A stretch of DNA of 27,981 bases, from the NCBI GenBank assembly GCA_964564785.1, contig CAZMCT010000042.1:1-27981 (forward strand), read 5' to 3'. Position 1 is the stretch's first letter. Every line of letters starts with the position of its first letter. Position numbers and translations under genes: made by a program. The notes under the pieces are model-generated. The model ran no database searches. It was not told the origin of the DNA and saw only the letters and a program-made list of their open reading frames with translations. The DNA comes from CAZMCT01 sp964564785 (GTDB taxonomy: Bacteria > Planctomycetota > Phycisphaerae > UBA1845 > Fen-1342). Positions 7,701 to 15,700 of this stretch are shown piece by piece.

Positions 7701-9780
7701 GGCCCGCTCGGCCGTGCTGCGGGCCGCGACCGGCTTTTACTCGCTGAGCAAACAGGTCGAGAAAGGCGAGGCGCTGCTCAAGCAGCAGATCGCAGCGCTG
7801 AGCGGGAACCAGAAGCTCGAGGCCCAGCTACTGCTGGCGGTGTTCTACGAGTCGCTCGGCAACCCCGATGGCGCCGAGCAGCAGTTCCAGGCGGCGCAGG
7901 TGCTGGCCCGCGAGGTCGCCGGCGACGCGACGACGCGCCGCGCGCAGGAGCTCCAGGTCGGTAAGGAATTCATCGCCTTCTATCAGCGTAACGGAAGACC
8001 CGATAAGGTCGTGGACGCCTGTCGCTGGCTGCTCGACCGGCTCGGCGCGGCCGCTGGCGAGGACGCCCGCGGAATCCGACTGATCCTGATGGAAACGCTC
8101 GTGAATAGCGGCCGGTACGCCGACGCCCAGACTGAGGCGACGGATTTCCTGCGGACCTGGCCGGATGACCTGGGAGCGCTGACCCTGCAAGCTCAACTGC
8201 ATCTGGCCCGCGGCGAGCGTGAGCAGGCGTCGGAGGTGTTCACGCGTGTGCTGCAAAAGTCGCCCGACAATGTGTTCGCGCTATACAGCCGCGGCCGGCT
8301 GGCGCTGATGCGCGGCCGCTACGACCGCGCGAAGGAGGATCTCACGCGGGCGCTCGCGGTGATCGACCGCAACCCGCGGCTGGAGATCGACGTGCGGGCG
8401 CAGCTGGCGACGCTGTACGTGCGGCAACAGCAGTACGATCTGGCCGAGACCGAACTGAGGAACATGCTCGTGGGGCTCGAGGCCCGGCAGGCTCCGTCCA
8501 GCCAGAAACAGAAGGTGGTCAGCCAGCTCGCGCGGCTGCTGTACCAGCACATGAACCAGTTCGACCGTGCCCGGCAAATGCTGAGCGAGTACATGGAGAA
8601 GCAACCCGCGGAGACCATCTGGCCGTACGAGATGGCGCGGCTGTACGAAGCGCAGGCCGACCGGCTGACCGGCGAGGCGCGGCAGGCGAAGGCCCGCGGC
8701 GAGGGGGCGCGAGAGAAGGAGCGCACGGAAGCCGCCCGCCAGAGCTATGCGAGTGCGGCCAACTACTACCAGCGCACCGCGGATGTCGCCACCAAGAGTA
8801 AGAACACACTCGACGCCGTTGGAGCGACGATCGCCCGCCTGGCAGCCCTGAACAAGGCCGGCCGCGAGTCGGAAGTGGTCCGCCTGGTGGGCGAGATGCG
8901 TTTCGACGACCTGCCCCCGGACGTCAAGCTCGACGTCCGGGCGCGCGTCGGGCTCGAAGCGGCCCGCGCGCTGAAGGACTCGCCCCAGGCCCGTCCCGCG
9001 TGGGGCCAGACCCTGATGGACGCCAGCATCCGCAACGCCGCGATCGTCGCCGATGTGTCCAACGCGATGACCGAGACGCTCGGGCCGGCCGAAGCCGAAG
9101 CCCTCCTGCGGGATGCCATGCAGCAAGCCGCGGCCAGCGATCCTGCCCGCGGACAACGGCTGCGGCTGGTCCTGGCGGCGCAATTGGCCCGCGGGCCGAA
9201 CCCGGCCGCCGCCCTGCCCGAATTGCAGGAGGTGCTGCGTTCGACGCCGCCGGGTACTCCGGAACGGTTCAGCGCGCTGCTCACGCAGGCCCAGGTGCAG
9301 GAGCGGACGGGCGACCCGGCCGGCGCGGTCGCAACCTACCGCGAAGTGCTCAAGGGCTACGAGGACCGCTCGGCCGCCGCGACCAGCCCGGATTACCTGC
9401 GGACGGCCCTGAACAACCTTGCGTATCTCCTCGTCACGGCCCCGCCGCCGCTGTACGCCCCGGCCGAGGCGCTGCGCTACGTCCAGCGGCTTCAGAACCT
9501 GATCACGGCCAGCGAAAGCGCCGCGACCGTGCTCGATACGGTGGCATGGGTGTACTTCAAGAATAACGACGTGGAAGCGGCGGCCGCGGCGATCGACGAG
9601 GCCGCCGCGCTCGGCGACCTGACCCCCACGGTGGCCGAACACCTGGCAGAGATCTTCCGCGCGAGCAACCGGCTGGCCGATGCCCGCGCGTACCTGCGGA
9701 AGGCGATTGATCAGGCCCGGGAGCGCGGCGACACAGAAGCTGCCAAAGCGTTTGAACAGACGCTCAACGGGCTGAAATAG
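4756..9780 (+). CDS. giant membrane-anchored tetratricopeptide repeat protein
   Basis: The 1674-residue protein begins with one transmembrane helix (about residues 11-33, 'VAFLTIMGMLLIVSVVSLVV'). The remainder is almost entirely alpha-helical TPR-like repeats rich in Ala, Glu, Arg and Leu. Clear repeats include 'AEKYLEEAQRLKPDD'-type and 'GVEALQRAIEINPRYFDAYYYL' segments, with further blocks to the C-terminus. The likely topology is a periplasmic superhelical scaffold anchored in the inner membrane. ATG 4756 follows GAGAGGAAC and lies 13 bp after the EpsI-like stop codon. TPR proteins are regular partners in exosortase/exopolysaccharide loci (for example PrsT-like proteins), so a role in assembling the export machinery is a reasonable inference. 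No catalytic domain was seen. Confidence 0.85.
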   Translation: MAKVKRLNKNLVAFLTIMGMLLIVSVVSLVVFQQSQRDPKLYAQQGRDFRRAGDLEEAARWLGRAWDASLKKGSPDPEYAAEMAECLFELGDLANWRGLFETALAKLPGNERLLVSQLEGLWRIRDIHPQQLVWPDRWRDVGDELQRLKPDSAIARASYVQGLWVAGDERDAAKADELAQQLFAESPTDPHVAITYCVYLGRKFAEDTRRARERNARDSELGRMRDEAADRTLAVLERALAAHADDPRLVANTAGVLHAEAQRDASRKEADRAKARLERATQLLSQTLERQGDDPAAELKLLYAQCLQTRFELEHPDPEAVDVAREAPSLDEIDRLAAQATELDPALFDAYVLRADHVQRFARDEAAQRLPLPERLSRALDLLDEARNRTLTLRSLRATLRAEDRVLLLKRGFEIGMAYHLARGAKDSAGTKRAESFLNDAEVKYREHQLTYWMRAQQEVAAGNLTAAISALEDAIAKAEARFSASAPAYWLVVARVPRLPPEQLSLLYREQRQLGKAAKLAEQALREYAVLGYRPPITTVRTRAELLAQLGEFQAALDLLNAFQTEYKDDRDLSALRASVLQKLGRPAEEVQTALAAVSGDDLPTRLFKAQRAAELGDASAADVLRAICKDDQATTAQATSALRSLLRLQENTSGRAAARAEVQRLLSESPPAALVSTLQQLELELRYDPRDKLTPQQREELDAERLKLLQREPDPLERATALYGYYLDRDELETALKYLEEAQRLKPDDLRFAEEEFRVRLRLKHFERAGALVAILSQCDHGRGFDQAGGATYRGDLALAKQDPQTAVQEYRNAVERLPDSAELQTRLARACLVGNRYQEGVEALQRAIEINPRYFDAYYYLRNAYRRRAELVGGAQREELQKLANEAEAKATELNPNHPDAQAWKREADEERDPFTAVTARMQTWTQTPADQENLLRLTQLLVRACDKAAASGDEATLARLKAQAEEFFPAALQSTTAEARSAVLRAATGFYSLSKQVEKGEALLKQQIAALSGNQKLEAQLLLAVFYESLGNPDGAEQQFQAAQVLAREVAGDATTRRAQELQVGKEFIAFYQRNGRPDKVVDACRWLLDRLGAAAGEDARGIRLILMETLVNSGRYADAQTEATDFLRTWPDDLGALTLQAQLHLARGEREQASEVFTRVLQKSPDNVFALYSRGRLALMRGRYDRAKEDLTRALAVIDRNPRLEIDVRAQLATLYVRQQQYDLAETELRNMLVGLEARQAPSSQKQKVVSQLARLLYQHMNQFDRARQMLSEYMEKQPAETIWPYEMARLYEAQADRLTGEARQAKARGEGAREKERTEAARQSYASAANYYQRTADVATKSKNTLDAVGATIARLAALNKAGRESEVVRLVGEMRFDDLPPDVKLDVRARVGLEAARALKDSPQARPAWGQTLMDASIRNAAIVADVSNAMTETLGPAEAEALLRDAMQQAAASDPARGQRLRLVLAAQLARGPNPAAALPELQEVLRSTPPGTPERFSALLTQAQVQERTGDPAGAVATYREVLKGYEDRSAAATSPDYLRTALNNLAYLLVTAPPPLYAPAEALRYVQRLQNLITASESAATVLDTVAWVYFKNNDVEAAAAAIDEAAALGDLTPTVAEHLAEIFRASNRLADARAYLRKAIDQARERGDTEAAKAFEQTLNGLK

Positions 9781-9834
9781 GCGGTCGGGCCCGGCCGGCC
9801 CGCCGCAGCCCGCCGAGCGCGGGCGAGGTGTGCA

Positions 9835-12126
9835 ATGAGTGCGGTCGACAATCCTCAGGCGATGGTACCCATCGGGCCGGCGGCGGCGCGGCCGGCGTTC
9901 GGCAGTCCGCCACCGCCGGCCGCGGCCGACGAAGCGGGCGGCACGGGGTTGACCGCCCGCGATCTATGGCGGGTGCTGCGGCAGCGCACTTGGCTGATCG
10001 CCATCACGGGCGCCGTGCTGTACACGCTGGTGGTTGTGGCCACGGTGTTGATCTACTTCCTCGCGCCGGCGTTCACGGCGGAAGCGTATGTGCAATACGT
10101 GCCGCCGCTGGAAAGCGGCCTTTCGCCGATGGGCGAGCAGATCCTGCCCAAGGACTACGTGGCGCTGCAACTGGCAACCGAGAGCGCCAAGCTCAAGAGC
10201 GAAAGCCTGCTCATGGACGTGCTCTCGCAGCACGACGTCCAGAACACGCAATTCCGCCAGTGGTACGGCAACGACTTCGACAAATGCCTGACCGAATTCC
10301 GGGACATGCTCCAGGTCGCACCGGTCCGCGACAGCTATCTGATCAAGGTCGGGCTTCCGCTCAAGAACAAGAAGGAGGCCATGCTGATCGTCAACAAGGT
10401 GGTCGAACGGCACGTGATCCGCTCGAAAAACGCCTTGCAGGACGAGGGCAAGAAGAAGCTGGATTCGCTCAAGACCACCCAGGCGGAAATGACGAATCAG
10501 CTCGAGCAAGTGCGGCGGCGCATCGCGGACCTGCGGGCCAAGCAGGACATGCCCGCCATCGAGGCCGAGCGCGACGTCCTGGCCGAGAGCATCGCCGTCC
10601 TCCAGAATACGCTCTCCGAACTCAAGGCCCGCGAGGCCGACGTCAACGCCCAGCTCGCCACCGTCCAGGGCACGGACCCGCGCAACCTGCCGATCTCGGC
10701 CGAGATGCGGGTGATCATCGAGGCCGACCCGGTGCTGCGCTACTATCGCCAGCAGGTCGAGGCCTTCGACATCGAGATCGCGAGCGTGGGCCAGACGATC
10801 GCCGGTGCCAACCACAAGTACATGCAGCAACTCCAGTCGCGGCGCCAGGGGTACTTCGAGAAGGAAAGCGCACGCCGCGACGAGCTGATCGAGGATCTCC
10901 GCCGCCGCCAATACGAATCGTTGCAGCAGGAATTGGCGCGGATCCGCAGCATGCTGTCCGAAGTCCACGAGCAGCTCGCCGAGAAACAGGACACGCAGAA
11001 GGACCTCGACGTCGCGATTCAGACCTACAACAGCCTCATCAAGGACGAAGACGCCTTGATCATGCAGTCCAAGGACATCGTCGTGGCCCTGCGCGATGCC
11101 GAGAACGCCCTCGCCATCCAGAGCCTACAGGGACGACTCGAGGCCTTCCCTGCGACGCGCGAGCCCCGCTTCCCCAGCCGCCCGAACTTCCTGCTCTACC
11201 TCGGCGGCGGGCTGTTGCTCTCGGTGCTGGCCGCGGTGGGCCTCGCTTTTCTGCGCGAGGTGACCGACCAGGCCGTACGCACACCGCTCGACGTGGCACG
11301 CCACGGCCATCTGTCCGTGCTCGGCAGCATCCCGCGGCTGGACGACGAAGAAGCCGACGTCGATCGCATCGAGCTGGCGACGCGCCGCGCGCCGCAGTCG
11401 CTGGTGGCCGAGTCTTTCCGCCAGATTCGCACCCATCTGACGTTCAGCGGACCGCTCGACTCGCAGCGCATCCTCCTGATCACCAGTTCGCGCTCCGGCG
11501 ACGGCAAGACCGCGGTGGCCGTGAACCTGGCCGTCACCTTCGCCCAGAGCGGCCAGCGCGTCCTGCTCATCGACTGCAACTTCCGCCGCCCGGCGATCCG
11601 CACGGCGTTTGAAGGAACGCGCAGCGAGGGGCTCAGCAACGTGCTCGTCGGCCGATCGCGGTTGCACGAAGTCATCACCAAGACCGAATTGCCGAACCTC
11701 GACGTCCTGACGAGTGGGCCGATGCCGCCGAACCCGGCCGAACTGCTGGGCTCGCCCCAGTTACGAACGGTGCTGGCCGAGGCACGCCGCTCCTACGAGC
11801 GCGTGCTGCTGGACGGCCCGCCCTGCTTGCTGATCAGCGATGCGCTGGTGCTCGCCACGCAGGTCGACGCGACGGTGCTGGTGGCCCGCGCGGGCGGCGG
11901 CACGCGCGGAGCCCTGCGGCGGGCTCGTGAGCAGCTCCAGCGGGTTGGTGCGCGGGTCATCGGCGCGATCCTCAACGGTGTTCAGGCCCGCGCCGGCGGC
12001 TATTTCAAGCAGCAGTACCGCGAGTTCTACGACTACACCAACGAGGAAGTCATCGCCGCCGGCCTGCCCGGCGGGCCGCCCGAGCTCGATGCCGGTCCGC
12101 CCGACGACGCGCCGAAGGATCGCTAG
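9835..12126 (+). CDS. Wzc-like polysaccharide co-polymerase / BY-kinase with variant motifs
   Basis: The 763-residue protein has a first transmembrane helix at about 53-77, a Wzz-like periplasmic region with long coiled coils (about 100-440), a second helix at about 451-472, and a C-terminal cytoplasmic ATPase domain. Walker A is 'SSRSGDGKTA' (about 551-560). The Walker A' segment is 'VLLIDCNFRRP' (about 576-586) and Walker B is 'VLLDGPP' (about 657-663). The end carries a tyrosine cluster 'YFKQQYREFYDY' of the sort that BY-kinases autophosphorylate. In typical BY-kinases A' reads DxDxR and Walker B ends D[S/T]PP; here the second Asp is Asn and the Ser/Thr is Gly. GAGGTG precedes the ATG. It closes the operon and probably controls chain length and export. 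Confidence 0.88.
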   Translation: MSAVDNPQAMVPIGPAAARPAFGSPPPPAAADEAGGTGLTARDLWRVLRQRTWLIAITGAVLYTLVVVATVLIYFLAPAFTAEAYVQYVPPLESGLSPMGEQILPKDYVALQLATESAKLKSESLLMDVLSQHDVQNTQFRQWYGNDFDKCLTEFRDMLQVAPVRDSYLIKVGLPLKNKKEAMLIVNKVVERHVIRSKNALQDEGKKKLDSLKTTQAEMTNQLEQVRRRIADLRAKQDMPAIEAERDVLAESIAVLQNTLSELKAREADVNAQLATVQGTDPRNLPISAEMRVIIEADPVLRYYRQQVEAFDIEIASVGQTIAGANHKYMQQLQSRRQGYFEKESARRDELIEDLRRRQYESLQQELARIRSMLSEVHEQLAEKQDTQKDLDVAIQTYNSLIKDEDALIMQSKDIVVALRDAENALAIQSLQGRLEAFPATREPRFPSRPNFLLYLGGGLLLSVLAAVGLAFLREVTDQAVRTPLDVARHGHLSVLGSIPRLDDEEADVDRIELATRRAPQSLVAESFRQIRTHLTFSGPLDSQRILLITSSRSGDGKTAVAVNLAVTFAQSGQRVLLIDCNFRRPAIRTAFEGTRSEGLSNVLVGRSRLHEVITKTELPNLDVLTSGPMPPNPAELLGSPQLRTVLAEARRSYERVLLDGPPCLLISDALVLATQVDATVLVARAGGGTRGALRRAREQLQRVGARVIGAILNGVQARAGGYFKQQYREFYDYTNEEVIAAGLPGGPPELDAGPPDDAPKDR

Positions 12127-12153
12127 CCGCACGGACCGCCGAGTCAAGACACG

Positions 12154-12168
12154 CGCCCGGAGCGGGCG
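12154..12168 (+). terminator. possible terminator hairpin after the kinase gene
   Basis: CGCCCG and CGGGCG form a 6-bp perfect stem with a 3-base loop, 28 bp after the kinase stop codon. No U-tract follows, so it may be only a weak or Rho-assisted stop. Confidence 0.25.
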
Positions 12169-12172
12169 GCCC

Positions 12173-12201
12173 CTGACACTTTGCGGACCCGGGGGTACGA
12201 T
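12173..12201 (+). promoter_or_regulatory. promoter of truA, probably leaderless
   Basis: CTGACA (12173-12178) and TACGAT (12196-12201) are separated by exactly 17 bp. The expected start of transcription, about 7 bases past the -10, falls at or within a base or two of the truA ATG at 12210. There is no Shine-Dalgarno sequence before that ATG, which agrees with a leaderless message. Confidence 0.5.
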
Positions 12202-12209
12202 CCGCGCTC

Positions 12210-13091
12210 ATGGAGCGTACCCTCCGGCTCGTTCTCGCCTACGACGGCACAGATTTCCACGGCTGGCAGCGCCAGCCGGGACTGCGCACCGTTCAGGAGG
12301 AACTTGAGAACGCCTTGCGGCGCGTTCTCCGGCACCCGCTCAGTGCCGCCGGCGCCAGCCGCACGGACGCCGGCGTCCACGCCCGCGGGCAAGTGGCCGC
12401 CGTTCGAACCACGTGTCCCATCCCGACCAGCCGCGTAACCCTTGCGATCGGCCACCGCTTGCCGCCGGACCTGGCGATCGTCGCGGCCGACGATGCCCCG
12501 GAGGGGTTCCATCCCGCGCGGTCCGCTCGCGCAAAACTATATAAATACACAATTTATAATGACGATCGCCGGCCGGTCGAGGAGTTGTGCCAGAGATACG
12601 CCTGGCACGTTTGGTTTCGGCTGGACCTCGACCGCATGCGCGCAGCCGCGGCCGAGCTGGTCGGCCGGCACGACTTCGCGGGCTTCGCGACTCCCGGCAG
12701 CCCACGCTCGACCACGGTGCGAACGATCTTCGGGTTCGATATTCGCCGCCGACAACGTGAGGTCGTGCTCGCCGTCAGTGGCGATGGGTTCCTGTATCAT
12801 CAAGTGCGGAATATGGTTGGAACGCTCGTCGAGATCGGCCGCGGCCACTGGCCGCCCGAGCGCATCGGTGAGATCCTCGCCAGTGGGCAGCGGTCGCTGG
12901 CCGGCCCGCTGGCGCCGGCGTGCGGTTTGTGCCTGGAGTGGGTTCGTTACGACGTGGGAGTCGGTGATGGAGTTGAACGGGCGGGTGGTGCTGGTGACGG
13001 GAGCGGCCCGCCGCGTCGGACAGGCGATTGCCCTACGGCTGGCGCGGGCGGGTTGTCGAATCGCCGTGCATCACCGGAGCTCAGCGGCTGA
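12210..13091 (+). CDS. truA: tRNA pseudouridine(38-40) synthase TruA
   Basis: TruA isomerises uridines 38-40 in the anticodon stem of tRNAs. The catalytic Asp53 is in the conserved 'GASRTDAGVHA'. Other family signatures are 'YDGTDFHGWQRQPGLRTVQEEL' near the start, 'FHPARSARAKLYKYTIYN' and 'GDGFLYHQVRNMVGTLVEIG'. Family members usually stop soon after 'GLCLEWVRYD'; this frame runs on for about 45 further residues of Gly/Pro-rich sequence that is simply the next gene read in another frame. A TGA at 12965-12967 overlapping the next gene's ATG lies in a different frame and is probably the ancestral stop. The last 125 bp are therefore suspect, from a recent indel or a sequencing error. Confidence 0.92.
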   Translation: MERTLRLVLAYDGTDFHGWQRQPGLRTVQEELENALRRVLRHPLSAAGASRTDAGVHARGQVAAVRTTCPIPTSRVTLAIGHRLPPDLAIVAADDAPEGFHPARSARAKLYKYTIYNDDRRPVEELCQRYAWHVWFRLDLDRMRAAAAELVGRHDFAGFATPGSPRSTTVRTIFGFDIRRRQREVVLAVSGDGFLYHQVRNMVGTLVEIGRGHWPPERIGEILASGQRSLAGPLAPACGLCLEWVRYDVGVGDGVERAGGAGDGSGPPRRTGDCPTAGAGGLSNRRASPELSG

Positions 13092-13698
13092 GGCGTCCCG
13101 GACGGTGGCCGAGTGCCGCGCGGCCGGGACGGATGCCGACGCGTTCGCGTGCGATCTGGTCGACCTGGCGGCCGCCGAGTGTCTGCCGGCGCGTGTGCTG
13201 GGGCGTTTCGGGCGGCTCGACGTGCTGATCAATAATGCGTCCGTGTTCGAACCCATGCAACTGGAAGATTTTACGGTCTCGACCTGGGAGGCGACGCTGC
13301 GGGTCAACCTGACCGCGCCGATGGTGCTGGCGCACGCGGCCCGCCACGAATTGCGCGCTCGAAGTGGCCGAATCGTGAACCTGTGTGACGTGTCGACCGC
13401 GCGGCCGTGGCCCGACCATCTGGCATACATGACCTCGAAAGGCGGGCTGGATACGCTGACGCGCGCACTGGCGCGCGCGTTCGCGCCAGAGGTGAACGTT
13501 GTCGGAATCGCTCCCGGAGTAGCGTCTTGGCCCGAGCATTACGACGCGGCGACCCGCGAACGGCTGCTTGCCCGTGTGCCGCTGCGGCGCGCGGGTAGCC
13601 CCGAAGACATCGCGGCGGCCGTAGAGTTCGTGCTTCGTGACGGGGATTACATTACGGGTGCGATCCTGCCGGTGGACGGCGGCCGGCACGTTGTCTGA
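12967..13698 (+). CDS. short-chain dehydrogenase/reductase, pteridine-reductase-like
   Basis: The 243-residue protein is a classical SDR with an NAD(P)-binding motif 'TGAARRVG' (11-18), 'NNAS' (89-92) and the catalytic Tyr154/Lys158 in 'YMTSK'. The Arg-Arg in the cofactor loop and 'GIAPGVASWPE' in place of the usual 'GxxxT' loop resemble FolM and PTR1-type pteridine reductases, which reduce dihydropterins with NADPH. That substrate is inferred. The ATG at 12967 overlaps the 3' part of the truA frame by 125 bp. A TGATG arrangement at 12965 suggests the two genes were originally coupled end to end. Confidence 0.82.
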   Translation: MELNGRVVLVTGAARRVGQAIALRLARAGCRIAVHHRSSAAEASRTVAECRAAGTDADAFACDLVDLAAAECLPARVLGRFGRLDVLINNASVFEPMQLEDFTVSTWEATLRVNLTAPMVLAHAARHELRARSGRIVNLCDVSTARPWPDHLAYMTSKGGLDTLTRALARAFAPEVNVVGIAPGVASWPEHYDAATRERLLARVPLRRAGSPEDIAAAVEFVLRDGDYITGAILPVDGGRHVV

Positions 13699-13712
13699 CT
13701 GGCTCTACCCAG

Positions 13713-13737
13713 TTGACGGAAGCCGCCGAGCTATAAT
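13713..13737 (+). promoter_or_regulatory. -10 box (TATAAT) before the secreted TPR gene
   Basis: A perfect TATAAT sits at 13732-13737, 51 bp before the ATG at 13788. TTGACG at 13713-13718 would make a good -35 but the 13-bp spacing is too short, so the -35 assignment is doubtful. Confidence 0.4.
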
Positions 13738-13787
13738 GCCAAGGGGCCGCGGCCTCCGATGTGTGCCTGTATCTCTTGAGGTGTCAC

Positions 13788-15479
13788 ATGTTTGCCGCTT
13801 ACTTCCGTCTTAGACTGAGCGGTGCGGTGGCCGTCGGCGGGCTCCTCTGCGCGCCGAGCGCGGCTCAAGCGCCGGTGGACCCGCGGATGAACATGGCCGT
13901 CCAGCAGTCCGGGCGGATGCTGGATGCGAACCCAGGGTTTGGCACCAGCGGTCTGAACGCGTCCGGCGTCAACCGGCCGCTCTCGCCGCTCGTGGGCGGC
14001 AATGCGGCGGCCTCCGGTCTGGCCACCGGCGGGTTCTCCCTTCGTAGCTACTCGCCGATCCCATATGCGAGCGAGTTTCGCGCATCGCTCGGGAGCGCCA
14101 GACTCTCGGACTTTCGCCGCGACTCGGTGTCGGTGGCCACGCCGGGGTTGGGCCAGGTGCCGCTCGGCGGTGCGTACTTCGATCCCGCTCGTACGGCGCC
14201 GACCGCCGGTTTCCTCCGCGAGGCGGAGATCAAAACCGGAACGCCCTCCGCCATTGCGCCTCTCGACCTGCGATTGCAACCGCTGACCCCCGCACCCTCT
14301 CGCCCCGGTACACGGCTTTCGGGATTGACAAACGTACCTCCGACGGCCAACCCGGCCGCACCGCCCCAGGCGTTGGGCCCACCGACGTTGAACAGCTCGC
14401 TGTTCGGCGTGCAACCGCCGACCCCGCCCCGTCTCCCGCTGCCGGTTGACACCGCGACGAACTGGCCAGGGATACGCAGCCCGGCGGACCGCGCCCAGGC
14501 CCAGCCGCCGCCCGCCCTGCCACAGGACATCGCGGCCGCGCCGCCGGTCGAGGGATACGAGGGCTCCCTCGGTGCTGCGCTGCGGCCGGAGCTGTATCCG
14601 CGACTGGGTCTGATTACCCCCGAGGAGGTGCCGGCGGCCGCGGCCCGGCCCGCGCTGCGCGTGCCGGAGCGGGTCGTGCCCGAGCCGGGACCCCGCCGGG
14701 TCGACCCGAGCCTTCTGCCGGGCTTCGACGTGCTGACCGACATGCAGCTCGCGCTGGCGCAGCTAGCCGAACCGGATGCACCGTGGCTGCGTGAGATGCA
14801 GGCCATGCTGCGCGAAAACCCGGAGTTGGCCCGGCAAGTCGACCAGCGTGCGGCCGCGAGCGTGAACGAGTATCTCCAGCAAGCGCTGGAGACGCCGCTG
14901 CGCAGCTTCGCCGCGCCGGGCGCGACAGAGCTCAACGATCAACTGCTGAAGGCGGAATCGCTCATGGACATCGGGCGTTTCGGCGAGGCGGCCGATCGTT
15001 ATGAGCGCGCCGCGCTGATCGACCCCGACAACCCACTGCCGCTGCTCGGCAAGGCGAACGCGCTGCTGGCCCAGGGCCAGTACGCCTCCGCGGCGGGCAC
15101 GTTGCAGCGCGCCATCGAGCTGGCGGACCGGCAGCCCGGCCTCGCTGCGGCGCTGCTGCGACGGCTCGACCTGACGGAACTGATGGGAGGCGGAGAGACG
15201 ATCGACATGCGCCGCTCCGACCTAATGCGGCAGCTCGAACGCGCGGAGGATCCCAACCTGCGCTTCCTGCTCGGCTTCCTGGAATATCACACGGGGAACA
15301 CCCAGCGCGGTCTCGACAATCTCCGCCGCGCCGCCGCGCACCCCCTCGCCTCGGCAATCCTCGCGCGCTACCCCGCCCTGCTCACGGGCCAGGCCCCGCT
15401 GCCAGCGGTGCCGCCGCCTGCGCCGGCCGAGAACGCGGCCCCGGCCGCCACCGACCCCGCCGCGCCGCAGCGCGAGTGA
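13788..15479 (+). CDS. secreted protein with C-terminal TPR repeats, function unknown
   Basis: The 563-residue protein starts with a Sec signal peptide (hydrophobic 'LSGAVAVGGLLCAPSAAQA', probable cleavage after AQA). Residues up to about 330 are Pro/Ala/Gly-rich and look disordered. From about residue 370 there are TPR-like helices, for example 'LLKAESLMDIGRFGEAADRYE' followed by 'ALIDPDNPLPLLGKANALLAQ'. The C-terminus ends in another Pro/Ala tail. ATG 13788 has GAGGTG about five bases upstream; the frame is open from 13761. A perfect TATAAT at 13732 suggests its own promoter. I recognise no enzyme domain; a periplasmic or surface scaffold is a guess. Confidence 0.75.
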   Translation: MFAAYFRLRLSGAVAVGGLLCAPSAAQAPVDPRMNMAVQQSGRMLDANPGFGTSGLNASGVNRPLSPLVGGNAAASGLATGGFSLRSYSPIPYASEFRASLGSARLSDFRRDSVSVATPGLGQVPLGGAYFDPARTAPTAGFLREAEIKTGTPSAIAPLDLRLQPLTPAPSRPGTRLSGLTNVPPTANPAAPPQALGPPTLNSSLFGVQPPTPPRLPLPVDTATNWPGIRSPADRAQAQPPPALPQDIAAAPPVEGYEGSLGAALRPELYPRLGLITPEEVPAAAARPALRVPERVVPEPGPRRVDPSLLPGFDVLTDMQLALAQLAEPDAPWLREMQAMLRENPELARQVDQRAAASVNEYLQQALETPLRSFAAPGATELNDQLLKAESLMDIGRFGEAADRYERAALIDPDNPLPLLGKANALLAQGQYASAAGTLQRAIELADRQPGLAAALLRRLDLTELMGGGETIDMRRSDLMRQLERAEDPNLRFLLGFLEYHTGNTQRGLDNLRRAAAHPLASAILARYPALLTGQAPLPAVPPPAPAENAAPAATDPAAPQRE

Positions 15480-15700
15480 GCATCGGATCGGCACGAAGAA
15501 CGGTACGCCGGAAGGAGGGCACTCCTCGGTCGCTGCACGCAGCGCTTTCGTCCCGAGTCGCGGCGGCCAAGCGCGAACAGCGGAAGCTCTCCCGCCCCTT
15601 CACAGCCGGTTGAGAGAGGGAGCCGGCTCGGCGCCAACCCACCCTCACAGTAGCGCCGACCGCCAGTCCCGCGGTGCCTCTCCCTCTTTTCAACGGAGTG
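15480..15700. other. 221-bp intergenic region between convergent genes
   Basis: The gap lies between the stop of the secreted TPR gene and the stop of the leftward dipeptidase gene. No gene was seen. The right-hand part (15609-15694) is one copy of a hairpin-forming repeat also present at 23310-23396. The left-hand part holds nothing I can identify. Confidence 0.6.
15609..15694. repeat. 86-bp hairpin-forming intergenic repeat, copy A
   Basis: This segment aligns along its length with 23310-23396, about 80% identical over the first 71 bases by eye. Its ends can pair: GTTGA with TCAAC and GAGGGAG with CTCCCTC. Inside, TCGGCGC and GCGCCGA form a second 7-bp stem. It ends six bases before the dipeptidase stop codon, so on the minus strand it would be a 3' structure, while copy B lies between divergent promoters. 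Confidence 0.7.

Noticed and set aside
13713..13737. TTGACG plus TATAAT as a full sigma-70 promoter
   Set aside because: The spacing is only 13 bp; only the -10 is kept as a candidate.
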